Shown here: piece after piece, positions 49,355 through 59,104 of the stretch
Position numbering within the stretch: the stretch's first letter is position 1
How the letters are laid out: every line of letters begins with the position of its first letter
From: Bacillus inaquosorum KCTC 13429
GTDB lineage: Bacteria; Bacillota; Bacilli; Bacillales; Bacillaceae
Direction: 5' to 3'
DNA: 64,000 bases
Assembly (NCBI RefSeq): GCF_000332645.1
Contig: NZ_AMXN01000003.1
Span: forward strand, 310,001 to 374,000
The notes under the pieces: generated by a model
What the model was told of the DNA's origin: nothing
The model's database searches: none
What the model saw: the letters and a program-made list of their open reading frames with translations, nothing else
Made by a program: the position numbers and the translations under genes

Positions 49355-49388
49355 CGCACCAAGCTCCCCGCTTTTAAAACTTTTTTTG

Positions 49389-49415
49389 GCTCAGGCTTTT
49401 CTATTTTGCCTAAGC
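49389..49415. promoter_or_regulatory. Hairpin in the ylqD leader
   Basis: GCTTAGGC and GCCTGAGC (8 bp, one G-U on the minus strand) have an 11-base loop about 35 bases before ylqD. There is no U-run on the minus strand, so it is not a terminator for this strand. A leader fold is possible. Confidence 0.4.
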
Positions 49416-49446
49416 TTCTATCAGTTTACCCTTTTTTTGCGTGTAA

Positions 49447-49477
49447 AAAAAGGGGAGGTGCCGGCCCTCTCCCTTTT
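49447..49477 (-). terminator. Intrinsic terminator after khpA (ylqC)
   Basis: AAAAGGG-A-GAGG pairs with CCTC-CCCTTTT, with a bulge, and U residues follow. Its first arm overlaps the ylqC stop codon, so the rpsP-ylqC unit ends here. Confidence 0.75.
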
Positions 49478-49720
49478 AGTCAAATATCTCAAATTGAACT
49501 TTCTTAGAAGACTGTGCGCCAGCTGCAAATACAGCTGTTCGAATCGCTTTTGCAGTCCGGCCTTGCTTTCCGATAACTTTACCGGTATCTGACTTATGGA
49601 CAGATAAGCGCAGCGCAATCTTTTGATCGGTTTCTTCTCTTATGACGCGAATGTCATCTGGATGATCAACAAGCGGCGTCACAATTTTGACAATCAAATC
49701 TTCCAAGTGTTGATCAGTCA

Positions 49721-49721
<1 letters not shown>
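49476..49721 (-). CDS. khpA: KH-domain RNA-binding protein KhpA (YlqC)
   Basis: The 81 residues form one type-II KH domain: the GKVIGKQGRTAKAIRTAVFA loop (about 49-68) is the GxxG RNA-binding motif. KhpA works with KhpB (Jag) in RNA binding and cell-shape control in Gram-positives. It overlaps the rpsP stop by one base. Confidence 0.95.
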
Positions 49722-50017
<296 letters not shown>

Positions 50018-50030
50018 TCAACAAGATAGT

Positions 50031-50059
50031 ATATTAACAATGATAAAAGTGTTTGTAAA
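50031..50059 (-). promoter_or_regulatory. Sigma-A promoter for rpsP-khpA
   Basis: TTTACA (50054-50059) and TAATAT (50031-50036), spacer 17, lie in the 105-base gap between ffh and rpsP. Confidence 0.7.
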
Positions 50060-50098
50060 GTGTTTTTTCTTAACAACGGTTTTATCATGTATAACCGA

Positions 50099-51439
50099 TT
50101 ACATAAAAGGTAGCTTAAACCCTTTTTTCTTACCTTTTGACATGTTTGTCATCTGCTTCATCATTTTTTTCATTTCGTCAAACTGCTTAAGCAGACGGTT
50201 GACTTCCTGCACGGATGTCCCGCTTCCTTTCGCAATCCGCTTCCGCCGGCTGGCATTGATGATATCCGGCTGTTCTTTTTCAAGAACAGTCATGGATTTA
50301 ATGATCGCTTCCACATGATTCAGCTGTTTTTCATCAACTTGGATGTTTTTCAGGCCTTTCATTTTGCCTGCACCCGGCATCATTTGCAGAAGCTCATCAA
50401 GCGGCCCCATGTTTCTGACCTGCCCGAGCTGCTCCAGAAAATCGTCCAATGTGAAGCTCATCGTCCTCATTTTTTGTTCGAGCTCTTTGGCCTTATCTTC
50501 ATCGACGCTGGCCTGTGCTTTTTCAATCAATGTCAGCACGTCGCCCATGCCAAGAATCCTTGATGCCATGCGTTCAGGATGGAACGCTTCTAATGCATCA
50601 AGCTTTTCGCCTAAACCAGCGAACTTAATCGGCGTGTTTGTGACCGCGCGAATAGAAAGCGCAGCACCGCCGCGTGTGTCTCCATCAAGCTTAGTTAACA
50701 CAACACCGGTTAAACCGAGCTGTTCATTAAAGCTTTTGGCAACATTCACAGCGTCCTGACCGGTCATTGAATCGACAACCAGGAAGATTTCTTCCGGATT
50801 CGCGATTTCTTTCACGTTGGTCAGTTCATCCATCAGTTCATGGTCGATATGCAAGCGGCCTGCCGTATCCAAAATGACATAGTCATAATGTTCTTCCTTG
50901 GCTTTTTCAATAGCCTGTTTAGCTATTTCTACAGGACTGACCTGATCACCAAGAGAGAAAACAGGCATGTCAAGCTGTTTGCCGAGCGTTTCAAGCTGCT
51001 TAATCGCGGCTGGGCGGTAAATATCGGCAGCAACCAGAATCGGTTTGCGATTATGCTTTTTGCGCAGCAGATTCGCAAGCTTACCGCTTGTTGTCGTTTT
51101 ACCGGCACCTTGGAGACCGACCATCATAATAACAGTCGGCGGTCTTTTTGCAACGGCGATTTTGCTCTCTTCGCCGCCCATCAGCTCAGTCAGTTCCTCT
51201 TTAACAACTTTAATGACCTGCTGGCCGGGCGTCAGACTTTTCATGACGTCTTGGCCTACAGCGCGTTCACTTACTTTTTTGACAAAATCCTTGACTACTT
51301 TAAAGTTAACGTCAGCCTCAAGCAGCGCAAGACGAACCTCACGCATCATATCTTTTACATCTTGTTCGCTGACTTTCCCTTTTCCGCGGATTTTAGAAAT
51401 CGTCTGCTGCAGTCGGTCGGCTAATCCTTCAAATGCCAT
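50099..51439 (-). CDS. ffh: Signal recognition particle protein Ffh
   Basis: SRP GTPase that binds signal peptides and the SRP RNA. The 446 residues have an N domain and the GTPase with G1 GLQGAGKTTTSGKLANLL (about 107-124), DTAGRLHIDHELMDEL and TKLDGDTRGGAALS. The Met-rich M domain (about 300-446) has LLQMMPGAGKMKG and RRKRIAKGSGTSVQEVNRL, the RNA-binding stretch. It is after ylxM with a 13-base gap. Confidence 0.97.
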   Translation of the reverse strand: MAFEGLADRLQQTISKIRGKGKVSEQDVKDMMREVRLALLEADVNFKVVKDFVKKVSERAVGQDVMKSLTPGQQVIKVVKEELTELMGGEESKIAVAKRPPTVIMMVGLQGAGKTTTSGKLANLLRKKHNRKPILVAADIYRPAAIKQLETLGKQLDMPVFSLGDQVSPVEIAKQAIEKAKEEHYDYVILDTAGRLHIDHELMDELTNVKEIANPEEIFLVVDSMTGQDAVNVAKSFNEQLGLTGVVLTKLDGDTRGGAALSIRAVTNTPIKFAGLGEKLDALEAFHPERMASRILGMGDVLTLIEKAQASVDEDKAKELEQKMRTMSFTLDDFLEQLGQVRNMGPLDELLQMMPGAGKMKGLKNIQVDEKQLNHVEAIIKSMTVLEKEQPDIINASRRKRIAKGSGTSVQEVNRLLKQFDEMKKMMKQMTNMSKGKKKGFKLPFM

Positions 51440-51452
51440 AGTTTGCCGCCTC

Positions 51453-51785
51453 CTAATCTAATTTCTCAAGCGCTTCAATCAGAGCTGTAATTTCTTCCTC
51501 TTCTTTTGAACCGGAAGCAAGCTCCTTCAGCTTATTAAACATCTCTTTACGCTCCTGAAACTTTTTCAAAAGGAGCAGCTTTTCTTCATATTGTTCAAGC
51601 ATCGCTTCTGTTCGTTTGATGTTATCATAAACAGCTTGTCTTGAAACCTCATATTCTTCGGCTATTTCGCCTAGGGAGAAATCGTCCAAATAATAAAGCG
51701 ACATGTAGCTCTTCTGTTTTGACGTCAACAACGACTGATAAAAATCAAACAGATAGTTCATTCTCGTTGTCTTTTCGAGTGACAT
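51453..51785 (-). CDS. ylxM: SRP-operon helix-turn-helix protein YlxM
   Basis: The 110 residues have a sigma-70-region-4-like helix-turn-helix: [20 protein letters not shown] (about 31-50). A Lys/Glu-rich helix follows. It binds SRP components in related streptococci and is co-transcribed with ffh. It is too small to be a sigma factor by itself. Confidence 0.93.
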   Translation of the reverse strand: MSLEKTTRMNYLFDFYQSLLTSKQKSYMSLYYLDDFSLGEIAEEYEVSRQAVYDNIKRTEAMLEQYEEKLLLLKKFQERKEMFNKLKELASGSKEEEEITALIEALEKLD

Positions 51786-51829
51786 TTGAGCTCTCCCCTT
51801 TGTTAAGTCAAATCCCTTTACGATAACTT

Positions 51830-51858
51830 AGTTTACACGGTTTCATTGAGACTGTCAA
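51830..51858 (-). promoter_or_regulatory. Sigma-A promoter for ylxM-ffh
   Basis: A perfect -35 TTGACA (51853-51858) and -10 TAAACT (51830-51835) are spaced 17. A second TTGACA lies about 13 bases further upstream but without a partner. The gap is shared with the divergent ylqB. Confidence 0.7.
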
Positions 51859-51964
51859 GTTTTTATCTTGTCAATGCAATGATTACCTTTTTCCAAAATA
51901 CGCTAAATAAAATCCAATTTATTCCGATGTTGTATATGAACCCTATTTTAAAGGAGGATTTTTT

Positions 51965-52450
51965 ATGAAAAAAATCGGTTTATTATTTATGCTGTGCTTG
52001 GCAGCCGTGTTTACAATCATTTTCCCTGCACATCAAGCAGACGCTGCTGAAGCGCCTTATAAGGCTTCAATCACTAATATCAGCACAGATGGAGGGGTTT
52101 ACGGAAAAATCAATTACGGCCAAGGTCAATTTTGGAGAGTCAAGTACAATATTACGATAAGCGGCAAATTACTCGACCAAAACGGACAGCCGGTGCCAAA
52201 CGCTCCAGTAAGATTCGAAGCAGATACGAAAGTCGGAAATACAACACAAACAGCTTCAGGAACAACCGATGCAAACGGAACGTTTGAGGTTCCAATGTAT
52301 TTGGGGCCAGCTGCAGGGTACTACACGTATTACACATCTGTTTCCGTTCATTACTATGACATCATCCCATTCAGAGTTTATTCAGGAGATTCAAGACTGG
52401 CATCCACTGATAACAGCCTTTATCATTTCGCCTATCAAGTGAGAAGATAA
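51965..52450 (+). CDS. ylqB: Secreted protein of unknown function YlqB
   Basis: The only plus-strand gene here. The 161 residues start with a clear signal peptide (Lys2-3, hydrophobic 5-21, Ala-rich end with ADA-A near 27-30). The mature part is rich in Tyr, Gly, Asn and Thr and reads as an Ig-like beta sandwich, with ISGKLLDQNGQPVPNAPVRF and TDANGTFEVP, the pattern of carboxypeptidase-regulatory or Big domains. AAAGGAGG lies seven bases before the ATG. No clear sigma-A promoter is seen. Function is not known to me. Confidence 0.85.
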   Translation: MKKIGLLFMLCLAAVFTIIFPAHQADAAEAPYKASITNISTDGGVYGKINYGQGQFWRVKYNITISGKLLDQNGQPVPNAPVRFEADTKVGNTTQTASGTTDANGTFEVPMYLGPAAGYYTYYTSVSVHYYDIIPFRVYSGDSRLASTDNSLYHFAYQVRR

Positions 52451-52456
52451 AAAAAG

Positions 52457-52488
52457 AAAAAGGCCCCCAAATGTGAGGGCCCTTTTTT
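52457..52488. terminator. Bidirectional terminator between ylqB and ftsY
   Basis: A stem built from GGCCC and GGGCC with A-rich and U-rich flanks (AAAAA before, TTTTTT after) lies between the two converging stops. It can serve ylqB on plus and ftsY on minus. Confidence 0.75.
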
Positions 52489-53476
52489 AATCGTCGGCTT
52501 TTTCTACTAAATCTGAAAAGAGTCCGTACACATACGATTCAGGATCAAATTCCTGGAGATCATCAACTTTTTCACCTAACCCGACTAGTTTAACCGGGAT
52601 GTGAAGTTCGTTGCGGATCGCAAGGACGATACCGCCTTTTGCCGTACCGTCAAGCTTCGTTAAAGCAATGCCGGTAACATTTGTTGCTTTAGAGAACTCT
52701 TTCGCCTGTGCCATAGCGTTTTGGCCGGTTGTGGCATCAAGGGCAAGCAGCACTTCATGCGGCGCTTCAGGCACTTCTCTTTCGATGACGCGCTTCACTT
52801 TTTCAAGCTCTTTCATTAAGTTTACTTTGTTTTGGAGACGCCCTGCCGTATCACAGATTAATACATCGGCATTTCTTGCTTTGGCAGCATGGACAGCATC
52901 GTAGATGACAGCCGCAGGGTCACTACCGGCGGTCTGCTTAATGACAGGAACTCCCGTACGCTCTCCCCATACTTCAAGCTGTTCAATGGCGCCTGCTCTA
53001 AATGTGTCTCCGGCAGCAAGTACGACAGATTTTCCTTCTTGCTTTAGTTTATGGGCAAGCTTTCCGATCGTTGTCGTTTTGCCGACTCCGTTTACACCCA
53101 CCAGAAGGATTACATTTAAACGGCCATCCTGGATGTTCAACTCAGAAATTTGCTCATCTCCGCTGTTATAAATCTCGACCAGCTTCTCAGAAATAACAGA
53201 CTGGACTTCCATCGGATCTTGAATATTCCGGCGTTTGACTTCTTTTTTCAGCTCATCTATTAATTCCATAACGGTTGTAAAACCGACATCCGCGCTGATG
53301 AGAACCTCTTCAAGCTCTTCGAAGAAATCCTCATCCACTTTACGGTAACGGGATACAAGATCATTCACTTTGTTTTGAAAGGAGTTTCTTGTTTTTTCAA
53401 GGCCATCCTTAAACTTTTCAGATACGGAATCTGTCTGTTTTGTGATTTTCTCTTTTAATTTTTTAAAAAAGCTCAT
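52487..53476 (-). CDS. ftsY: Signal recognition particle receptor FtsY
   Basis: Membrane-associated SRP GTPase receptor. The 329 residues have a basic amphipathic N-terminus (MSFFKKLKEKI) with no large acidic A-domain, then the NG domain. G1 is LVGVNGVGKTTTIGKLAHKL (about 125-144); AAGDTFRAGAIEQLEVWGER, CDTAGRLQNKVNLMKEL and TKLDGTAKGG follow. It is 20 bases after smc. Confidence 0.97.
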   Translation of the reverse strand: MSFFKKLKEKITKQTDSVSEKFKDGLEKTRNSFQNKVNDLVSRYRKVDEDFFEELEEVLISADVGFTTVMELIDELKKEVKRRNIQDPMEVQSVISEKLVEIYNSGDEQISELNIQDGRLNVILLVGVNGVGKTTTIGKLAHKLKQEGKSVVLAAGDTFRAGAIEQLEVWGERTGVPVIKQTAGSDPAAVIYDAVHAAKARNADVLICDTAGRLQNKVNLMKELEKVKRVIEREVPEAPHEVLLALDATTGQNAMAQAKEFSKATNVTGIALTKLDGTAKGGIVLAIRNELHIPVKLVGLGEKVDDLQEFDPESYVYGLFSDLVEKADD

Positions 53477-53495
53477 CTTTTAACCTCTTTCCTCG

Positions 53496-56400
53496 TTACT
53501 GAACGAATTCTTTTGTTTCTTCCAGCTTAACTGAGATTACCTTGGAAACACCGGATTCCTGCATTGTTACGCCGTATAGTACATCCGCTTCCTCCATCGT
53601 CCCTTTTCTGTGGGTAATCACGATAAACTGGGTATCGCTGCTGTATTTTTTTAAATACTGCGCAAAACGGAACACGTTCGCTTCGTCGAGCGCAGCTTCT
53701 ACTTCGTCAAGAACGCAAAACGGCACAGGACGAACCTTTAAGATTGAGAATAAGAGCGCTATTGCAGTAAGCGCACGCTCTCCGCCTGACAGAAGGTTTA
53801 AGTTTTGCAGTTTTTTCCCCGGCGGCTGTGCGATAATCTCGACTCCTGAGTGAAGCAGATCGTTAGGATCGGTGAGCCTCAGTTCAGCTCGACCTCCTCC
53901 GAATAGGGAGCGGAAGACTTGATCAAAGTGTGATCGGATTTGAACGAATGTGTCGTTAAAGCGTTTCGTCATTTCTTCATCCATTTCTTCAATCACTTGG
54001 AACAGGGTATTTTTCGCTTCTGTCAAATCTTCTTTTTGTTCTGACAGAAACTTATACCGTTCGTTGACCCTTTCAAACTCATCTATGCTTCCGAGGTTTA
54101 CGGTGCCCAGCTCTTCGATTGCGAGTTTAATCAGCTTCACGCGCTTTCTGGCTTCCTCTGGATCAGTTTCAAGCTGATATTTCTCTTTTGCCCCCTCAAA
54201 GGACAAGCTGTATTCCTCCCGTAAGTACTGGAGTAAATTATCAAGCTCTACTTCCATTCGGCCAAGTTTGACTTCTTCGTCTTTTAGGAGCGTTGTTTTT
54301 TGTTTATACAGGCGTTTCATTTCTTTCAGCTCACGCTCATACGTATCAAGTCCATGCTGAAGCTTGACACGCTGATCGCGTCTTAACGCAATCAGTTCGA
54401 TCGTTTTCGTTTTGTCATTCAATTTATGTTTTGCGGCTTCTTCCAGCTTTTCTTCGCCGCTGGTGCTTGAAGACATCTCTGACGTTAAAAAGCTTAAGTC
54501 TTCTTTCGCCTCTTTTAACGCAAACTCTGTTTCTGTGAGCTCTTTCTTTAATCTGGCAAGGTTGTCCTCTTCACCCTTGCATGCCTGTTCTTTTTTGGCA
54601 GCTGTGATCTTCAGCTCAGTCAGCTCGTTGGAGAGAGACTCTTTCGTTGACGATTGTGTTTGTTTTTGTTTTGTCAGTCTGTCAATATCCTCTTCAAGCT
54701 GTTTCATCTTTTCTGATACGGAAGAAAGCTCTTCTTCCAGCTTGCGTTTGCGTGTTTTCTTCTCTTCATCGCTTTCTGACAGAGCAGATTTTTCTTGATC
54801 GTAGAGCTCTAAATGGGTGTTGATATTTTTCTCGGCAACTTGTAGTTCGTACAGCTGGCCTTTTACATCCTGCTGCTTTAATCTTAAGCCTTCCCCGGTT
54901 TCTCTTAAGTCAGCCAGTTTTTTCTCCATATCCTGAATGGATTGCTTAAGGGTTTTGACTTCTTGTTCAAGCAGTGCTGTTTTCTCTTCCATTTCAGCGA
55001 GCCGTTTGCTCACATCTTCAAGCTCCCGGCTTCTTCCAAGCAGGGAGTTATTTTTCTTTTTAACCGCGCCGCCCGTCATCGAACCACCCGGATTCACGAC
55101 ATCTCCCTCAAGGGTTACGATGCGGTACCGGTGACCGAGAAGCTTCGCAAGCTCGTTTGCTCCCTTTAAATCCTCTGTGATCAGCACGGTTCCAAGCAGG
55201 TTCTGGATGATGCGCCGATACGCAGGATCAAATGTGACTAGTTCACTGGCAACCCCGAGAAATGACGAGTGCTGTGCTGCTGTTTCCGCGTCACGGCTTT
55301 GAAGCTGGCGGTCTCTGATAACAGAAAGAGGCAGAAACGTCGCCCGGCCGAAGGAATTCTGTTTTAAATATTGAATCGCTTTGCGGGCAGACTGTTCATC
55401 GTCGGTCACGACATGCTGGGCAGAAGCGCCGAGCGCAATTTCGATGGCCGTTTCATACTTCCGTTCTGTTGAGATCAGCTCAAGTACAGCTCCGCGAATT
55501 CCGCCAAGGCGCTCTTTCGCTTTCAGCACTTCTTTAACACCTTGATAAAAGCCGGAGAAATCACCCTGCATCGTCTCAAGCATGTCCTTTTTCGATCTCG
55601 CTTGCTGAACGTATTGGTATGCCTGATACAGAGCGGATTCATTTTTTTCGTATTGACGCTTTTTCTGCTCATATTTTGTCTGCATGTCACGATATGCACT
55701 GACTTGGCTGTGTATCTCCTGCTCAATTCGGGCAAACTCCGTTTCACATGCGGCTTTTCGCGCAGAAATATCGCGCCGTTCCTGAAGATGCTTTTCATTG
55801 TTGTCCGCAAGCCTCTGCAATATAACAGCGGATTGGGACATCTGGTCATCCAGCAGCTGGAGCTCATTACGAATCGAAGCCTGGCTGTTCAAAAGCTCAA
55901 AGTAATCGCTTTTCAGCTGCTCGATTTTCTCTTCGACATTTTCATTGTGAAGACTAAGAGCCTGCTGCTTTTCTTTTACCTGAGCTCTTAACTGTTTCAC
56001 CTCTGTCTGAAGCGTTTCGAAGACAGCTTCCTGCTTCGCAAGCTCTTCTTTCAGCACCGTTTCCTTTTGCTGAAACTGAACGATGGCTTCTTCAAGCTGT
56101 TCTTGGTTCTGCACAGCGTTTTTCTTGCGTTCTTTCAGGACTTCTTTACGGCCTTCAAGCTTTTCCAGCTCTTCACTCGTTGCCAGTAAGACTTGCTGGA
56201 GCTCATCTACTGATTCATCAAGCGCTTGAATTTTGTCTCGCGTATCCTCAATCTTTGCTTCTTTCGCAGAAATCGCAGACGATTCAGCGAGCTCTTCTTC
56301 TTTGGCGAGCTGTACCTTCTCTTTAAGAGTTGACCATTTGCCATGCAGCTCTTCGATATCATAGACTGTCAGCGCAATTTCAACATGCTCCAGCTCTTTC

Positions 56401-57056
56401 TTTTTCTCCAGGTAGTCTTTCGCTATTGAAGCTTGAATTTTAAGAGGTTCAACCTGTCCTTCTAGCTCATGTAATATATCTTCTACCCGGTTTAAATTGT
56501 CCTGTGTCTCAAACAATTTATTTTCTGCTTTTTTCTTTCTCGTTTTATATTTAAGCACTCCGGCCGCTTCTTCAAAGATACTGCGGCGATCCTCCGCTTT
56601 ACTGCTCAGGATCTCTTCCACTTTCCCTTGGCTGATAATAGAAAATGCTTCTTTACCCAGGCCAGAGTCCATAAATAAATCAATAATATCTTTTAAGCGG
56701 CACGGCTGATTGTTAATCAGAAACTCACTCTCGCCTGATCTGTACACGCGTCTTGTGACACTGACCTCATGGAAGTCAATCGGCAAGAAATGATCATCAT
56801 TATCAAGAGTAAGCGTAACTTCAGCTAGATTTAATCGCTTTCTCGAATCACTGCCGGCAAAAATGATATCTTCCATTTTTCCGCCGCGAAGAGACCGGGC
56901 TGATTGTTCTCCGAGAACCCAGCGAATGGCATCTGTGATGTTGCTTTTTCCGCTTCCGTTCGGGCCTACAACCGCTGTAACGCCTTTTACAAAATCTACG
57001 GAAATTCGTTCTGCAAATGATTTAAATCCTATAACGTCTAAACGTTTGAGGAACAT
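53496..57056 (-). CDS. smc: Chromosome condensation protein SMC
   Basis: Loop-extruding ATPase of the SMC-ScpAB complex. The 1186 residues have Walker A GPNGSGKSNITDAIRWVLG (about 32-50), coiled coils (about 170-500 and 680-1010), and a hinge near 510-650. The C-terminal head has the signature LLSGGERALTAIALLFSIL and Walker B CVLDEVEAALDEANV. The protein ends LEETKEFVQ. It is 20 bases before ftsY and is the longest gene here. Confidence 0.98.
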   Translation of the reverse strand: MFLKRLDVIGFKSFAERISVDFVKGVTAVVGPNGSGKSNITDAIRWVLGEQSARSLRGGKMEDIIFAGSDSRKRLNLAEVTLTLDNDDHFLPIDFHEVSVTRRVYRSGESEFLINNQPCRLKDIIDLFMDSGLGKEAFSIISQGKVEEILSSKAEDRRSIFEEAAGVLKYKTRKKKAENKLFETQDNLNRVEDILHELEGQVEPLKIQASIAKDYLEKKKELEHVEIALTVYDIEELHGKWSTLKEKVQLAKEEELAESSAISAKEAKIEDTRDKIQALDESVDELQQVLLATSEELEKLEGRKEVLKERKKNAVQNQEQLEEAIVQFQQKETVLKEELAKQEAVFETLQTEVKQLRAQVKEKQQALSLHNENVEEKIEQLKSDYFELLNSQASIRNELQLLDDQMSQSAVILQRLADNNEKHLQERRDISARKAACETEFARIEQEIHSQVSAYRDMQTKYEQKKRQYEKNESALYQAYQYVQQARSKKDMLETMQGDFSGFYQGVKEVLKAKERLGGIRGAVLELISTERKYETAIEIALGASAQHVVTDDEQSARKAIQYLKQNSFGRATFLPLSVIRDRQLQSRDAETAAQHSSFLGVASELVTFDPAYRRIIQNLLGTVLITEDLKGANELAKLLGHRYRIVTLEGDVVNPGGSMTGGAVKKKNNSLLGRSRELEDVSKRLAEMEEKTALLEQEVKTLKQSIQDMEKKLADLRETGEGLRLKQQDVKGQLYELQVAEKNINTHLELYDQEKSALSESDEEKKTRKRKLEEELSSVSEKMKQLEEDIDRLTKQKQTQSSTKESLSNELTELKITAAKKEQACKGEEDNLARLKKELTETEFALKEAKEDLSFLTSEMSSSTSGEEKLEEAAKHKLNDKTKTIELIALRRDQRVKLQHGLDTYERELKEMKRLYKQKTTLLKDEEVKLGRMEVELDNLLQYLREEYSLSFEGAKEKYQLETDPEEARKRVKLIKLAIEELGTVNLGSIDEFERVNERYKFLSEQKEDLTEAKNTLFQVIEEMDEEMTKRFNDTFVQIRSHFDQVFRSLFGGGRAELRLTDPNDLLHSGVEIIAQPPGKKLQNLNLLSGGERALTAIALLFSILKVRPVPFCVLDEVEAALDEANVFRFAQYLKKYSSDTQFIVITHRKGTMEEADVLYGVTMQESGVSKVISVKLEETKEFVQ

Positions 57057-57129
57057 AGCGATCCTCCTTATGTAATAAGTATTTCAATTCTATCATAAAC
57101 ATGGGTGAAATAAGACGGCATACATACTG

Positions 57130-57157
57130 AAATCCCCCTTACGACTCAGGGGGATTT
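57130..57157 (-). terminator. Hairpin between rnc and smc
   Basis: AAATCCCCCT pairs with AGGGGGATTT (10 bp, 8-base loop) and its upstream arm touches the rnc stop. Only three U residues follow, so termination is likely partial and smc may be read through. Confidence 0.55.
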
Positions 57158-57906
57158 TATTGTTTCGTATGGTGTTTTTGCAATTTAGCTAAAGCTTCCT
57201 GAGCAGCGTGCTGTTCGGCTTCTTTCTTTGAACGGCCATTTCCGACTCCGAGTGGTTCACCCTTTAGAGATACGATGGCTTCGAATTCACGATTGTGCGC
57301 AGGACCTTTTTCGTTGGAGATTTTATACTCCAGAGAGCCTTTGCCGTCCCGCTGCACATATTCCTGCAGCTGGCTTTTGAAATCCATCACATGAGAAAAA
57401 GCACCATCGTTAATTTTAGGGAACACATAGACTTTTAAGAAACTTTCGACCGGCTCTAACCCCTGGTCAAGATACAAGGCTCCGATAAATGCCTCAAAAA
57501 CATCCGCCAATAGAGCAGGACGCTTTCTTCCGCCTGTCATTTCCTCACCTTTACCCAACAGGACAAGGTCGCCGAATGACAGTTCGTGAGCCAATGAAAC
57601 GAGAGACGGTTCGCATACAATCGCGGCTCTCAATTTCGTCAAATCTCCTTCACTCATAGCCGGGTACTTGGCAAATAAGAATCTGGAGATCGTCAGTTCC
57701 AAAACAGCGTCACCTAAAAATTCAAGCCTTTCATTATCTTCATACGGCTTTTTCCGATGCTCATTCACATAAGATGAATGTGTAAATGCTTGATACAAAA
57801 GCTTTTCATTTTGAAAGTGAACCGAAATCCGTTCTTGAAACTCTTTAAATTGTTCTACTTTTTTATAGAACTTTTTTTTATCTTTATAATGTGAGTGTTT
57901 TGACAT
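57157..57906 (-). CDS. rnc: Ribonuclease III
   Basis: Double-strand-specific RNase for rRNA processing and antisense RNA. The 249 residues have the RNase III signature [20 protein letters not shown] (about 63-82) and a second acidic stretch [16 protein letters not shown] (about 130-145). A C-terminal dsRNA-binding domain is near 180-247. ATG at 57906 has GGAGGT four bases upstream. Confidence 0.96.
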
Positions 57907-58006
57907 AGTAACCTCCATAGGCACATCAGGTTCACCGCGCTTCTCTGACTAAACCGGATACAGCGCGCGTAAAAGCGGCATGCTGTAATAACTGCACGAA
58001 TAAAGG

Positions 58007-58039
58007 GCTAAAGCCCCGCGTTTCGGCGGGACTTTTAGC
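58007..58039 (-). terminator. Hairpin after acpA
   Basis: GCTAAAAGTCCCGC pairs with GCGGGGCTTTAGC with one bulge; UUUAUU follows a few bases later. It is the likely end of the acpA transcript before rnc. Confidence 0.6.
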
Positions 58040-58045
58040 ATCAGC

Positions 58046-58279
58046 TTATTGCTGGTTTTGTATGTAGTTCACAGCGTCGCCGACTGTTGCAATCTTTTCA
58101 GCATCTTCGTCAGAAATTTCCATATCAAACTCGTCTTCAAGTTCCATAACAAGCTCAACTACATCTAGGGAATCAGCACCTAAGTCTTCCTTGAAAGAAG
58201 CTTCAAGTTTGACGTCTGCTTCATCAACGCCAAGGCGATCTACGATGATTTTCGTTACACGCTCTAATGTATCTGCCAT
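58046..58279 (-). CDS. acpA: Acyl carrier protein
   Basis: Carries acyl chains in fatty-acid synthesis through a phosphopantetheine arm on the Ser of [15 protein letters not shown] (residue about 37). The 77-residue, very acidic protein is standard ACP. It has a -10 TATAAT in its leader, so it may be made above the level of the fapR operon. Confidence 0.97.
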   Translation of the reverse strand: MADTLERVTKIIVDRLGVDEADVKLEASFKEDLGADSLDVVELVMELEDEFDMEISDEDAEKIATVGDAVNYIQNQQ

Positions 58280-58301
58280 AGCAATTCACCTCCCCTCAAG
58301 T

Positions 58302-58307
58302 ATTATA
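58302..58307 (-). promoter_or_regulatory. Perfect -10 box before acpA
   Basis: TATAAT sits about 23 bases before the acpA start. The -35 at 17-18 bases is weak (TAGTTT). A dedicated acpA promoter is likely but not strong by sequence alone. Confidence 0.5.
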
Positions 58308-58363
58308 GTGGATTCGTTTTTAAAAAACTAGAGAAACTATGATGAAATTTTTGAGAAAAAAAC

Positions 58364-59104
58364 TTACATCACCATTCCGCCGTCAATATGAAGCGTTTGG
58401 CCTGTCATGTAACGGGCTCCCTCTGAAGCAAGGAACGTGACAACGCTGCTGACATCGCCAGGTTCGCCAAAGCGCGCGAGCGGAATTTGTTTCAGCATTT
58501 CGTCTTGAACGTCTTTTGAAAGCTTATCTGTCATATCAGTTGAGATAAATCCAGGCGCAATCGCATTTACCGTAATATTGCGGCTTGCGAGCTCCTTAGC
58601 AGAAGATTTTGTTAAACCGATCACACCGGCTTTTGCAGCCACGTAGTTGGCTTGTCCAGGATTTCCGCTGACGCCGACGATAGACGATACGTTAATAATC
58701 CGGCCTGAACGCTGTTTCATCATTTGTCTTGTAACAGCTTTCGTGCAGTTGAAAACACCCTTCAGGTTAATGTTAATGACATCATCCCATTCATCTTCTT
58801 TCATTCTCATGATGAGATTGTCTCTTGTAATTCCGGCATTATTAACAAGAATGTCAATCGTAGAAAAAACAGATAGCGTTTCTTTTATCATGTTTTGTAC
58901 ATCTTCGGGATTTGATACATCCGCTTTGACAGCAATTGCTTTTCTGCCCATTGATTTGATTTCATCTACGACTTCATTTGCTTTCGCTTCATTGCCGGAG
59001 TAGTTCACGACAACGTTTGCGCCGCTTTTTGCCAGGTCAAGGGCGATTGAGCGGCCGATTCCGCGGGATGCGCCAGTGACAATAGCTGTTTTGTCATTAA
59101 GCAT
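58364..59104 (-). CDS. fabG: 3-oxoacyl-ACP reductase
   Basis: NADPH-dependent reductase of fatty-acid elongation. The 246 residues have the short-chain dehydrogenase motifs TGASRGIG (about 10-17), NNAG (about 87-90), the Ser-Tyr-Lys centre with YVAAKAGV (about 154-161), and end [11 protein letters not shown] at 59104 has AGGAGG upstream and overlaps fabD by eight bases. Confidence 0.97.
   Translation of the reverse strand: MLNDKTAIVTGASRGIGRSIALDLAKSGANVVVNYSGNEAKANEVVDEIKSMGRKAIAVKADVSNPEDVQNMIKETLSVFSTIDILVNNAGITRDNLIMRMKEDEWDDVININLKGVFNCTKAVTRQMMKQRSGRIINVSSIVGVSGNPGQANYVAAKAGVIGLTKSSAKELASRNITVNAIAPGFISTDMTDKLSKDVQDEMLKQIPLARFGEPGDVSSVVTFLASEGARYMTGQTLHIDGGMVM

Noticed and set aside
50840-51424. 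Plus-strand open frame of about 190 codons opposite ffh
   Set aside because: It is the antisense of a highly conserved GTPase gene; the composition is that of a reversed reading frame.
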